From the NCBI GenBank assembly GCA_024398965.1, contig JAKSIF010000003.1, forward strand, positions 1-64,000: DNA of 64,000 nt, read 5' to 3'. Numbering within the stretch: the stretch's first letter is position 1; every line of letters begins with the position of its first letter. The notes under the pieces were generated by a model. The model made no database searches. It had not been told where the DNA came from and saw only the letters and a list, made by a program, of their open reading frames with translations. Both the position numbers and the translations under genes were made by a program. This document shows, in pieces, positions 40,183 through 49,213 of this stretch. This DNA comes from Fibrobacter sp. (GTDB lineage Bacteria > Fibrobacterota > Fibrobacteria > Fibrobacterales > Fibrobacteraceae).

Positions 40183-42549
40183 ATGAACGCGGATTTTAAG
40201 TCAGCTCCCGATTTTCAGAAAATGCTTGATTCCTTAGATGCGGAACAGCGCCTTGCCGTAGAGACTACGGAGGGTTTTGTTCGCGTGATTGCGGGGGCTG
40301 GTTCAGGCAAGACCCGTACGCTAACCCATCGTTACCTGTATCTGGCCAAGGAACTGGGAATTTCCCCCGGCAACATTCTTTGCGTAACCTTTACCAACAA
40401 GGCTGCCGGCGAAATGAAGTCCCGTATCCGTACTATGTTGAAGGGTGACGATTCCGGCTACATTTCCACGTTCCATGGCTTTTGTGTTCAGTTTTTGCGT
40501 GAAGATATCCATGTGCTGAACTATCCCAAGGAATTCATGATCCTGGATGAGGACGACCAGAAATCCCTGCTGAAGAAGGCTTATGCCGAACTGGGCTTGC
40601 ACCTGAACGACCTGAAGATCAGTAGCGTCATGGATTTTATCGGTGGTCGCAAGGCCATGGAAACAGATTATGTCTCCATGTTCGCTGAAAAGGATGGCGA
40701 GGCCCTGCTGGAATTGATTGATTCTGCGCCAGACAAGTGGCACAAGGTTTATTACCGTTACCTTTATGAGCAGCGCAAGAACTTTGCCCTAGATTTTGAC
40801 GATCTTATCCTGGTGACGTTGTATATCCTGAAGCGATTCCCGGAGAAATTGGAAAAATGGGCCAAGCGCATGATGTATATCATGGTGGATGAATTCCAGG
40901 ACATTGACGGTCAGCAATACCAGTTGGCAGAACTGCTTAGCAGTTACCACAAGAACCTGTTTGTGGTTGGTGACCCGGACCAGACCATTTACACCTGGCG
41001 CGGCGCCGATGTAAACCGTATTCTTGACTTTGACCGCCATCATGAAGGCTGCAAGACTATTCTTCTGCAGAACAATTACCGCTCTACGCCTAGCATTTTA
41101 AAGGTCCCGGATTCTGTCATCAAGAATAACGAATTCCGTATCCAGAAGGTTTTGAAGCCCGTGCGTGCCGGTGGCAAGACTCCTGTTTTCTACCACGCCA
41201 AGAATACCCGTAAGGAAGCGGAGTGGATTGTTGAACGTGTCCAGCAGGCGGTGGAAAACGGGGTGGACTACAAGGATATCGCGGTTCTGTACCGCATGCA
41301 TTCCCAGTCCCGTTCTGTTGAAGAAGCCTTGATGAGTGCTGAAATTCCTTACAAGGTCTATAGCGGTATCGGTTTCTACCAGCGCCAGGAAGTGAAGGAT
41401 GTGCTTTGCTATCTGCGTATGCTTGTGTATGCCGATGACCTAAGCTTTATGCGTGTGGTGAATACGCCCAAGCGCATGTTCGGTCCCAAGAAGCAGGCAG
41501 TCTTGCAGAGTTATGCGGCTAGCCGTGGGCTCTCTCTTTACGACGCCCTGCTTGAAATCTATGTGGCTGCCGAGGCGGAAAATGCCGCCGTGGAGAATAC
41601 GGAAGATAAGCCGGAGCTGGACTGTGCCGCCTTCATGGCCCGTACCAAGGTAGGGGAGTTTGTAAAGCTTATCGAGAAGTTCCGTTCTTCCTATAAGGAC
41701 ATGGCTGTTAGCGATGTACTGACCAAGATGCTTCGCGAATCGGGCTACGAGGAAATGCTCCGCCTGGATGGAGACGATGACCGACTTAGCAATCTTGCTG
41801 AATTGAAGCAGGGTGTCATGGAGTTCGAAAAGAATTTCGAGGAAGACGCTACCCTGGATGAGTATCTGCAAAACATCGTGCTGTTTACCAATGCGGATAC
41901 GGATGGTTCCGCTGACGCTAATTCCGAAAGTGGTGACGCCGCCGAAAATGCCCGCAAGAATAAAATCCAGCTTATGACCATCCACAACGCCAAGGGGCTG
42001 GAGTTCCCCTATGTGTTTGTTTGCGGGCTGAATGAAGGTTGTTTCCCGGTGAAGCGGGTAAAGAACAAAATCCAGCTAGAAGAGGAGCGTAGGCTTGCTT
42101 ATGTGGCCTTTACCCGCGCCGAGAATGTCCTTTGCATGAGTGATGCCGAAGACAGCGCCGGTGGCGATGTGCAGTGCCGTTATCCGTCTCGGTTCTTGTT
42201 GGAAATGAACATGGACGAACTGGATATTGCCCGCGGCTTCAGCGACGAATGGTACCAGGAGGCCCGCAAGCACATTGCCCAGGTAGATAGCGAGCGCGAA
42301 TTGAACGAAAGTCTAGATAATCTTGATTTAGACGGATCCGGTGTGGATGGGGTTTCTGGCAAAAAGGCTCCTATGGCCCAGTTTGCCGAGGGTGATCGCG
42401 TGTTCCACAAGATCATGGGTGAGGGAACCGTGGTTGGCGTTGATACGGAGAACTTCTATTACGAAATCAAATTTGACAAGATTACCACCCACAGGGCAAT
42501 CCAATTCGACTATCCGCTACAACGGATAGATTCTTCAGACGAAGAATAA
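40183..42549 (+). CDS. UvrD/PcrA/Rep-type superfamily 1A DNA helicase
   Basis: 788 residues. The helicase motifs appear in order: AGAGSGKT (Walker A, near residue 40), FTNKAAGEM (Ia), VDEFQDID (II, Walker B), GDPDQTIYTWRGAD (III), NNYRST (IV), TIHNAKGLEFPYV (V) and VAFTRAENVL (VI). It would unwind DNA 3'-5' in repair and replication restart. The C-terminal ~80 residues end with GDRVFHKIMGEGTVVGV, the small Tudor-like module common in PcrA/UvrD. Start at the ATG; upstream TTG has no support. No Shine-Dalgarno; likely leaderless. Confidence 0.93.
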   Translation: MNADFKSAPDFQKMLDSLDAEQRLAVETTEGFVRVIAGAGSGKTRTLTHRYLYLAKELGISPGNILCVTFTNKAAGEMKSRIRTMLKGDDSGYISTFHGFCVQFLREDIHVLNYPKEFMILDEDDQKSLLKKAYAELGLHLNDLKISSVMDFIGGRKAMETDYVSMFAEKDGEALLELIDSAPDKWHKVYYRYLYEQRKNFALDFDDLILVTLYILKRFPEKLEKWAKRMMYIMVDEFQDIDGQQYQLAELLSSYHKNLFVVGDPDQTIYTWRGADVNRILDFDRHHEGCKTILLQNNYRSTPSILKVPDSVIKNNEFRIQKVLKPVRAGGKTPVFYHAKNTRKEAEWIVERVQQAVENGVDYKDIAVLYRMHSQSRSVEEALMSAEIPYKVYSGIGFYQRQEVKDVLCYLRMLVYADDLSFMRVVNTPKRMFGPKKQAVLQSYAASRGLSLYDALLEIYVAAEAENAAVENTEDKPELDCAAFMARTKVGEFVKLIEKFRSSYKDMAVSDVLTKMLRESGYEEMLRLDGDDDRLSNLAELKQGVMEFEKNFEEDATLDEYLQNIVLFTNADTDGSADANSESGDAAENARKNKIQLMTIHNAKGLEFPYVFVCGLNEGCFPVKRVKNKIQLEEERRLAYVAFTRAENVLCMSDAEDSAGGDVQCRYPSRFLLEMNMDELDIARGFSDEWYQEARKHIAQVDSERELNESLDNLDLDGSGVDGVSGKKAPMAQFAEGDRVFHKIMGEGTVVGVDTENFYYEIKFDKITTHRAIQFDYPLQRIDSSDEE

Positions 42550-42579
42550 TTTCAAAAAGGTGTGAAAACAGTTGCGGGA

Positions 42580-43161
42580 TTAAAGTCCCGTAGCTGCAAC
42601 CAGTGCAAACATCAAGATGCCGGCGTAAACACCGCCCAGCAAGTCGTCTGCCATAACGCCCCATGCTCCGGGAAAAGCTTCGAACTTGTGGATGCCCAGC
42701 GGCTTCAGAATGTCAAAGAAGCGGAACAGGGCGAATGCGATTCCCAAAATCCAGGGGTGTGCCAGGATGCTTGCCGTGGAAACGAAAGCGACGGACATGA
42801 AAATACCGCACACTTCGTCAATGACGATCCAGCCCGGATCTTCTGTCTGGGTGTCATTCATGGCTTTCTTTACGAAAGGGATGGCGGCAAAAAAGACAAT
42901 GAGGGCGGCGGCAAGAAAGGCAATGTTCAAGCCTGCGCTGTATCCCGCGAAGGTCAAGTCCGGGCATCCGATCTTTGCAAACAGTAGAGCCATGGGGTAG
43001 GCTACGATAGCGGCTGCCAAACTTCCCATGGTGCCGGGAGCCTTGGGGCTCATTCCAGAACCGAAGAAAGTACAAATCTGTGCGGAAACAAAGTCCGTAC
43101 CGCGCCACTGGTGAGGTACGCGCTTCTTGCCGTATTTTTCCTTAAGTTCTTCCTTGTTCAT
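42580..43161 (-). CDS. pgpA: Phosphatidylglycerophosphatase A
   Basis: 193 residues, several membrane helices. It dephosphorylates phosphatidylglycerol phosphate to phosphatidylglycerol in the inner membrane, the lipid later used by Lgt. Signatures: SPKAPGTMGS near residue 40, DPGWIVIDEVCG near 108, FRFFDILKP, and GVMADDLLGG near 170. AAGG precedes the ATG. It follows hflX by 28 bp on the same strand, so the two form an operon. Confidence 0.93.
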   Translation of the reverse strand: MNKEELKEKYGKKRVPHQWRGTDFVSAQICTFFGSGMSPKAPGTMGSLAAAIVAYPMALLFAKIGCPDLTFAGYSAGLNIAFLAAALIVFFAAIPFVKKAMNDTQTEDPGWIVIDEVCGIFMSVAFVSTASILAHPWILGIAFALFRFFDILKPLGIHKFEAFPGAWGVMADDLLGGVYAGILMFALVAATGL

Positions 43162-43189
43162 AATTACCTTGCATCTAGAACTTCAAACA

Positions 43190-44560
43190 TCAATCAATAT
43201 AAATTCCTGGCTCGCGGTAGTTTTCGTCGCGGTTGCTGTTGAAGCTTTTGTCGGAAATGCTTTCGGCGGGGTGGGCGGGCCACGGCGATTCCACTTCTTC
43301 CTTGATCTGGGCGGCAGCGGCCTCGCGCTTCTTGTGCCAGGCGGCCAGCTGTTCCTTGAAGGCGGTGCGCAGCAGTTCCATGCCGATGTTTTCCTTGGCG
43401 CTGACCTGAATTGCCTCAGGGTAATTTTCACGCAGTTCGTTACGGCGGGCTTCGTCGCAGGTTTCTACCTTGTTGAATACGCGGAGGCGGGGCGTCTCGG
43501 GGCTGATAATGCCCTGCAGCGTCTTGTGGGTCACTTCCAGATGTTCGCGGTAGTCGGGGGCGCTTCCGTCAACCACTTCAAGGATACAGTCGGCGTGGGC
43601 GGCAACTCCCAGGGTGCTCTTGAAGGTTTCAATCAGGTTGTGGGGGAGCTTGCGGATAAATCCCACGGTGTCAGACAAAATAATGTTCTCGCCTTCCAGG
43701 AACAGTTTACGGGTCGTGCTGTCCAGTGTAGCGAAAAGCTTGTCTTCCACATAGACGTCGGCGCCGGTCAGGCGATTGGTGAGGGTGGACTTGCCCGCAT
43801 TGGTATAGCCCACGATTCCCAGATGGAAAATGTCGTTGCGGTTCTCGGCCTGCTGCTCCCGGGCGTCCTCAATTTTTTCCAGCTTTTTCTTCAGTTCCTG
43901 GATTCGCTTGCGGATCATTCGGCGGTCCGTTTCCAGCTGGGTTTCGCCAGGACCCTTCGTTCCGATACCGCCGTTATGCTGGCGGCATAGGTGAGTCCAC
44001 GCACCTGTCAGGCGGGGCATCATGTACTGCAGCTGGGCCACTTCCACCATGAGGCGGCTTTCGGCCGTGACCGCGTGCTTTGCAAAAATGTCAAGAATCA
44101 AACCAGTGCGGTCCAGCACCTTGATTCCGGGGAGGCGGGCTTCCAGGTTGCGCACCTGGGATCCGCTCAAATCGTCGTCGAAGACCACCATCTTGGCGTC
44201 GTTTTCTTCCAGGGCACGCTTGACTTCGTTTACCTTGCCTTCGCCAATGAGGGTGGCGGCGTTGAACTGCTGAACGCGCTGCAAGAAACTTTGCACCACT
44301 TCGGCGCCGGCGGTTTCTGCCAGGCGGCCAAGTTCCGCCAATTGTTCGGTGGCAAGCCAGGGACGAACCTTGGGAGTGGCGATTCCGACTAGAATGCAAC
44401 GTTCCTTCTGGACCTTATTTTCCTTAAGCCCACGTTCCCCGCGGGATTTCTTTTCGCGGGGGTGGAAATCATTGGAAAATTCGTCGGCATGCTCGCTGTC
44501 GAGCCCTCGGTTGAATTCCGGGTCGTTTCCTCGGTTTCTCTGGTTATCTTGTCTGCGCAT
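43190..44560 (-). CDS. hflX: HflX-type ribosome-associated GTPase
   Basis: 456 residues from the ATG at 44560; the longer open frame runs into the divergent promoter. HflX splits stalled or stressed ribosomes. An N-terminal GTP-binding HflX domain (VVFDDDLSGSQVRNLE, GIGTKGPGETQLETDRR glycine-rich linker near residue 210), then the G domain with GYTNAGKST (P-loop), DTVGF (G3) and NKVE (G4). The first ~45 residues are Arg/Asn/Glu-rich and unusual. TATATT ends 10 nt before the ATG and no Shine-Dalgarno is present. Its promoter is back-to-back with that of yejE. Confidence 0.93.
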   Translation of the reverse strand: MRRQDNQRNRGNDPEFNRGLDSEHADEFSNDFHPREKKSRGERGLKENKVQKERCILVGIATPKVRPWLATEQLAELGRLAETAGAEVVQSFLQRVQQFNAATLIGEGKVNEVKRALEENDAKMVVFDDDLSGSQVRNLEARLPGIKVLDRTGLILDIFAKHAVTAESRLMVEVAQLQYMMPRLTGAWTHLCRQHNGGIGTKGPGETQLETDRRMIRKRIQELKKKLEKIEDAREQQAENRNDIFHLGIVGYTNAGKSTLTNRLTGADVYVEDKLFATLDSTTRKLFLEGENIILSDTVGFIRKLPHNLIETFKSTLGVAAHADCILEVVDGSAPDYREHLEVTHKTLQGIISPETPRLRVFNKVETCDEARRNELRENYPEAIQVSAKENIGMELLRTAFKEQLAAWHKKREAAAAQIKEEVESPWPAHPAESISDKSFNSNRDENYREPGIYID

Positions 44561-44615
44561 ACAAAAATCCAATATAAAAATTTTGAACAGGATTATTTTT
44601 TTATATTGCCCAAAG

Positions 44616-45695
44616 ATGAAAATCCGTCTTACCACAGAGACCAAGAATAGATTGAAACGTTTCCGCAAGAACAAGCGGGCGTTCTATTCCTTGATTGTCC
44701 TGGTGGTTGCCTATCTTCTTTCGTTGACCAGTCCTTGGACGGTGAACGACGAACCTCTGGTGCTCCGCTATCAAGGCAAGACTTATTTCCCGGCATTTGT
44801 CCAGTACAGCGAAAAGGAGTTCGGTGGCAGTTACGATACGGAGCAGGACTATGCCAAGCTTTTTGCCGATGTTCGTGAGTGCGAGGAAGATGCCGCCGAA
44901 GGTTTTACCCGCGCCGGGGGCTGTCCCGAGACGTGGGCAATTATGCCTCCTGTTGCACATGATCCCCTGAAGGCGGATCTTGACGATGATGGTACTCCTC
45001 CATATGCCCCCAGTGCAAAGCATTGGCTGGGAACCGATAGCAACGGCCGTGACGTGCTGGCCCGCCTCATTCACGGCTTTAGAATTTGTATCAGCTTTAG
45101 CTTGCTCTTGACTGTTCTTGGCACCTTGCTGGGAATTGTCATTGGCGGAATCCAGGGCTACCTTGGTAAGTTCTGGGATACGGGCATGCAGCGCATGATT
45201 GAAATCTGGTCGTCGTTACCTATGCTCTATGTGGTAATCTTGATCGGAAGCATCTACGGACGAAGCTTCTGGCTATTGATCTTGATCATGGCCGCGTTCA
45301 ACTGGATTTCCTTGAGCTACTACATGCGTGCGGAATTCCTGAAGCTTCGCAACATGACCTATGTGCAGTCCGCCAAGGTTCTTGGCATGAGCCATCGTCA
45401 TATTTTCTTCAAGGAAATTCTGCCCAATGCCATGACCCCGGTGGTGACCTTGTTCCCCTTTACCCTTATCGGCGGTATCGGTAGCTTGACTTCCCTGGAC
45501 TTTTTGGGCTTTGGACTTCAGCCGCCTACACCTAGCTGGGGCGAACTGATGAGCCAGGGCCTCAACAATCTTTACGCCCCCTGGATTTCGGTAAGCACTG
45601 TGGCTGCTCTTTTTGTGACTTTGCTCTTGACCACCTTCGTGGGAGAAGGTGTCCGTGATGCAATGGATCCCAAGTCCGGAGACCGGTATGAATAA
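44616..45695 (+). CDS. yejE: YejE-like peptide ABC transporter permease
   Basis: 359 residues. A first membrane helix (~residues 23-42) is followed by a long periplasmic loop containing LRYQGKTYFPAFVQYSEKEFGG, which is characteristic of YejE. Five further helices follow, with the EAA-type loop near AKVLGMSHRHIFFKEILPNA. YejABEF imports microcin-C-like peptides and other oligopeptides. Only this permease and an ATPase are adjacent; no yejA or yejB is in the window. TATATT ends 8 nt before the ATG with no Shine-Dalgarno. Confidence 0.85.
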   Translation: MKIRLTTETKNRLKRFRKNKRAFYSLIVLVVAYLLSLTSPWTVNDEPLVLRYQGKTYFPAFVQYSEKEFGGSYDTEQDYAKLFADVRECEEDAAEGFTRAGGCPETWAIMPPVAHDPLKADLDDDGTPPYAPSAKHWLGTDSNGRDVLARLIHGFRICISFSLLLTVLGTLLGIVIGGIQGYLGKFWDTGMQRMIEIWSSLPMLYVVILIGSIYGRSFWLLILIMAAFNWISLSYYMRAEFLKLRNMTYVQSAKVLGMSHRHIFFKEILPNAMTPVVTLFPFTLIGGIGSLTSLDFLGFGLQPPTPSWGELMSQGLNNLYAPWISVSTVAALFVTLLLTTFVGEGVRDAMDPKSGDRYE

Positions 45696-45710
45696 AACGC
45701 TTCGCATTTT

Positions 45711-45752
45711 ATAATGAACCGTGAATAATTAAACGTGAACAATTAATATGGC
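45711..45752. repeat. AT-rich low-complexity intergenic tract
   Basis: Degenerate repeats of GTGAATAATTAA / GTGAACAATTAA between yejE and the ATPase gene. Confidence 0.5.
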
Positions 45753-45775
45753 GCTTCGCGCGGAATAAAGAATAG

Positions 45776-46864
45776 ATGGATGATATGAACATCGCTCCAG
45801 TCCTATCGGTGAGAAATCTTTCTGTTGCCTTTGGTTTTTCCAAGGGCAAGAAAGGTACTTTCATCTGTAAGGAAGGAAAGCCTTTGCAGGTGACGGACAA
45901 GGTCAGCTTTGATATCCGCCCCGGTGAATTCTTTGCGCTGGTGGGGGAGTCTGGCTGTGGCAAGAGTGTTACCGCCATGAGCATCCTGAGATTGCTTCCG
46001 CAGCCCAGCGCCCAGATTGTTAGCGGCGAAGTTCTGTTTAACCGTTCCGTCATTCTGAGCGACTCCTCCTCTGAGGAAGAATCCAGTGCAGTAGACTTGG
46101 TTAAACTGCCTATTGCTGAATTGCAGAAATATCGCGGTTCCAAGATTGCCTGTATTTTCCAGGAACCCATGCAGGCTCTCAATCCGGTACTGACCATCAA
46201 GAAGCAGCTTCTTGAAGTTTTGAGGAGTGAAAAGTCCAAGAAGGAAGAAAGCCTTGAGGTCATCCGTCAGCAGCTAGCTGCAGCAGGATTTTCAGACCCC
46301 AATCGAGTGCTTGATTCCTATCCCCATGAGCTTTCCGGTGGCATGCTCCAGCGCGTATGTATTGTGATGGCGCTTCTTGCTAAGCCCAACCTGATTATCG
46401 CTGATGAACCTACCACCGCTTTGGATGTGACAGTACAGGCTCAGGTTCTTGCTGTCCTGAAGGAAATGGCTTCCAAGTCCGGTACTGCGGTTCTTCTCAT
46501 TACGCACAACATGGGCATTGTGTCCCAGTATGCGGACCGCGTGGCGGTCATGTATGCGGGGCGTATCGTGGAGACGGGCCCTGTGGACCAGGTCATCAAC
46601 GAACCTCTTCATCCCTATACCCAGGGGCTGTTGGCTGCCATTCCTGAAAGCCACAGCCAGATGAAGAACCTAAGATCCATTCCCGGTTCTGTTCCCCACC
46701 CGAGGGATTTTGTCGCCGGTTGCCGATTTGCAGACCGCTGTGAAGTTTGTTCCTGTGGAAGCGAAGAACTCCAGGCTGGCTGCCGCTCGGCGCAAAGACC
46801 GCCTTGCATTGGAAACGTGCAAGACGCTTTCGGCCATATTGCCTTCTGTTTCCGCAAACTTTAA
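45776..46864 (+). CDS. Oligopeptide ABC transporter ATPase (OppD/YejF-N type) with palindrome-like insert
   Basis: 362 residues, one nucleotide-binding domain. YejF proteins usually carry two, so this is OppD-sized. Walker A GESGCGKS near residue 59, Q-loop IFQEPMQ near 136, signature LSGGMLQR near 190, Walker B LIIADEPTTALD, and H-loop THN. The C-terminal oligo_HPY region carries a Cys cluster (GCRFADRCEVCSCG). Between GEVLFN and VKLP, about 15 extra residues (RSVILSDSSSEEESSAV) break the usual family spacing; their DNA matches the palindromic element family. Probably powers the upstream permease. Confidence 0.88.
   Translation: MDDMNIAPVLSVRNLSVAFGFSKGKKGTFICKEGKPLQVTDKVSFDIRPGEFFALVGESGCGKSVTAMSILRLLPQPSAQIVSGEVLFNRSVILSDSSSEEESSAVDLVKLPIAELQKYRGSKIACIFQEPMQALNPVLTIKKQLLEVLRSEKSKKEESLEVIRQQLAAAGFSDPNRVLDSYPHELSGGMLQRVCIVMALLAKPNLIIADEPTTALDVTVQAQVLAVLKEMASKSGTAVLLITHNMGIVSQYADRVAVMYAGRIVETGPVDQVINEPLHPYTQGLLAAIPESHSQMKNLRSIPGSVPHPRDFVAGCRFADRCEVCSCGSEELQAGCRSAQRPPCIGNVQDAFGHIAFCFRKL
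46049..46085 (+). repeat. Palindromic-element-like insert inside the ABC ATPase gene
   Basis: Begins GTCATTCTGAGCGA and ends GAGGAAGAATCC; the ATTCT and AGAAT ends are complementary and an inner TCCTCTGAGGA is palindromic. It starts and ends like the copy at 13020-13050 and encodes the same V-I-L-S...E-E-(S) pattern in the same frame. Confidence 0.6.
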
Positions 46865-46927
46865 CTCTGGTTTTTATGATCGTGTCGCAGGATGCTTGAA
46901 TCCTTGTGCTGCACGAAAATCTTGAAA

Positions 46928-46962
46928 TAAAAAAGGCCGCATTTTATTGCGGTCTCTTTTCG
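46928..46962. terminator. Bidirectional terminator between ATPase gene and cobB
   Basis: AGGCCGCA/TGCGGTCT arms around TTTTAT, with an A-run before the left arm and a T-run after the right. Confidence 0.8.
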
Positions 46963-46976
46963 CATGGCGAAACAGG

Positions 46977-47666
46977 TTACTTAAATGCCTTGCACCACTT
47001 GGGAACGATGTCGGTAGCCTTGCCTTGGATACATACGTCCGTATCGGGATCGTACTGGGGTACTTCTAGGTTCAGGCAGGTAACCTTGGCGCCGTAGCGC
47101 TTGGCTATGCTCTTGAATCCGGCGGCGGGGTAGACCACGCTGCTGGTTCCGATGTATACGAATTCTTCGCATTCAATCAGGGCCTGCTGGATTTCTTCCA
47201 TGTACAGGGGCTGCTCGCCGAAGAATACGATGTCGGGCCGGCTCATGGCTCCGCAGAAGGGGCAGCGGGTTTCCATGGTCTCGTCGGCCTTGTACATAAA
47301 GCGATGCTCTGGATTCTTTTCGCAGGTCAGTCGATTCAGGTCGCCGTGCATGTGGAGAACCTGGCGGCTGCCGGCACGTTCGTGAAGGTCGTCTACGTTC
47401 TGGGTTACCAGCAGGAACTCGTTACCGAGACGTTTTTCCAGTTCTACCAGGGCCAGGTGGGCGGCGTTGGGCTTGTGTTCGGGAAGCCCCTTACGCAGGA
47501 AATTGTAGAAGTCCTTGACGCGCTTCTTGTCGCGGGCGTAGCCTTCGGGTGTGCACACGTCGTCGATATTCTCGTGCTCCCACATGCCGTCGTTGCCGCG
47601 GAAAGTTCTCAGTCCGGATTCTGCGCTGATGCCTGCGCCGGTAAGTACTACAAGACGTTTTTTCAT
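46977..47666 (-). CDS. cobB: SIR2-family NAD-dependent protein deacylase
   Basis: 229 residues from the ATG at 47666, with AGAGGG upstream. It removes acyl groups from lysine side chains with NAD+. GAGISAESG near residue 10, TQNVDDLHERAG, and the catalytic His in HMHG near 105 are intact. The zinc site appears incomplete: CEKN and CPFC give three of the four usual Cys. It begins 11 bp after the M20 peptidase gene on the same strand. Confidence 0.92.
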   Translation of the reverse strand: MKKRLVVLTGAGISAESGLRTFRGNDGMWEHENIDDVCTPEGYARDKKRVKDFYNFLRKGLPEHKPNAAHLALVELEKRLGNEFLLVTQNVDDLHERAGSRQVLHMHGDLNRLTCEKNPEHRFMYKADETMETRCPFCGAMSRPDIVFFGEQPLYMEEIQQALIECEEFVYIGTSSVVYPAAGFKSIAKRYGAKVTCLNLEVPQYDPDTDVCIQGKATDIVPKWCKAFK

Positions 47667-47677
47667 GGGACACCCTC

Positions 47678-49057
47678 TTAGCAGAGGCCTCCAAAGAACA
47701 GGGTTTCCGACAGGATGCCGCTTTCGAAGTCTGGCAGGTAAAGGCTTTCGTTTTCTCCGTGGGCGTTGCATTCAGGGTCTTCGAGACCGGTCATGAGAAT
47801 GGGAATGTCGCCGAGGATGCTACGGAAAAGTTCTGCGCCGGGGATGCTTGCGCCGCAGCCGACAATCTTGGTTTCGGTTCCGTAGGCGGAGGCCATGGCT
47901 TCGCTCATCTTCTTGAAGAAGGGGTGATCCGTATCAGTGACAAAGGGGTTGGCTCCGTCTTCGGTCTCGATTTCGCAGGCGAGGCCATAGGGAACCTGTT
48001 TCTTGATAAAGTCTACCAGCAGCTGTGTGCAGCGTACTGCGTCCATGCCGGGAGCAAGGCGAATGCCGATTCGGGCATAGGCGCTGTCCTGAAGGACGTT
48101 TCCGGCGTTGGTACGGCTGCCCACTTCCATGGCGGTCACCACCAGGCTGGGCTTGCGCCATAGGGTTTCCAGGATTTCGTCTTCGCTGCATTTGAGCTTG
48201 ACGCTGTCCAGTACGCCGCCGTCGTTACGGAAGATTTTCTCGGTCATGCCCAGGCTCTTGTAGGAGGTAAGTTCCTCGGCCGTAGGCGGTACAAGTCCAT
48301 CCTCGAAATGGGGGATGAGGATCTTGCCGGTGCCGTCAGTAAGGCTTGCAATGATACGGCAGAGAGCCTGACCTGGGTCGGGAATAGGGCCTGACCAGGA
48401 ACCGGAATGAAGGGGCGCCTTTGTAGAGCGGAGTACGACAGAGATGGCGCTCATGCCACGGAGGGTGGCTGTAATGGAGGGCGTTCTCTTGGCGAAGTTG
48501 CCCAGGTCCGCAATAATGACTGCGTCGCTTTTCAGGAGCTGGGCATGGGCCTTCAACAGGCCCTCGAATCCGGCGCTGCCGGATTCTTCTTCGCCTTCGA
48601 TGATAAACTTAAGGTTTGGACCATCCTGCTTTTTCCAAGCGCGAACCTGTTCAAGAGCTGCAAGGTGGGTGATGATACCTGCCTTGTCGTCGGCGGTGCC
48701 ACGGCCAAAGAGCCTTTCGCCATCGGCACTGACGGTTGCTTCGAAGGGCTTGGTATTCCAAAGGGCTTCGCGCATGGGCGGCTGCACGTCGTGATGGGCG
48801 TACAAAAGGATGGTGGGCTTGTCCGGGCTGGTGAGGCTTTCACCGTAGACCGTGGGGCGGCCGCTTTCGGGAAGCAGGAACTGTACGTTGGTGAGACCCG
48901 CGTCAATGAACATCTTCTTGACGGCTTCAGCGGATTCAAGGACAAACTTCTGGTCGAAATTGTCGAAACTGATGGAGGGAATACGAACCAACTGGCGGAG
49001 CTGTTCAATGTACTCCGGCATTTTGTCGTGAATGGTCTTTTTCAGTTGTTCCTGCAT
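47678..49057 (-). CDS. M20-family metallopeptidase (dipeptidase-like)
   Basis: 459 residues. M20 signatures: the AHHDVQP first metal-binding motif near residue 88, GRGTADDKAG near 118, the catalytic EGEEESGS near 155, and a C-terminal HGENE. A lid/dimerisation domain lies in the middle. It resembles the M20 dipeptidase/carnosinase-like subgroup, cytoplasmic. The TATATAA stretch upstream is a likely -10; no clear Shine-Dalgarno. Operon with cobB. Confidence 0.9.
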   Translation of the reverse strand: MQEQLKKTIHDKMPEYIEQLRQLVRIPSISFDNFDQKFVLESAEAVKKMFIDAGLTNVQFLLPESGRPTVYGESLTSPDKPTILLYAHHDVQPPMREALWNTKPFEATVSADGERLFGRGTADDKAGIITHLAALEQVRAWKKQDGPNLKFIIEGEEESGSAGFEGLLKAHAQLLKSDAVIIADLGNFAKRTPSITATLRGMSAISVVLRSTKAPLHSGSWSGPIPDPGQALCRIIASLTDGTGKILIPHFEDGLVPPTAEELTSYKSLGMTEKIFRNDGGVLDSVKLKCSEDEILETLWRKPSLVVTAMEVGSRTNAGNVLQDSAYARIGIRLAPGMDAVRCTQLLVDFIKKQVPYGLACEIETEDGANPFVTDTDHPFFKKMSEAMASAYGTETKIVGCGASIPGAELFRSILGDIPILMTGLEDPECNAHGENESLYLPDFESGILSETLFFGGLC

Positions 49058-49213
49058 ATTACGAAATTCTGTTATATATTTATACGCGAATAAGATAGTA
49101 AAGAACTTTGGTTTTGGGCGTTGCCCCCCTTTATTTGCTATTTTTTGAAAGGAATAAAATCAAGATAGTGATTAGAGTCACTAATCGTGATTCTTTAGGA
49201 AAAGGTTTTACTT

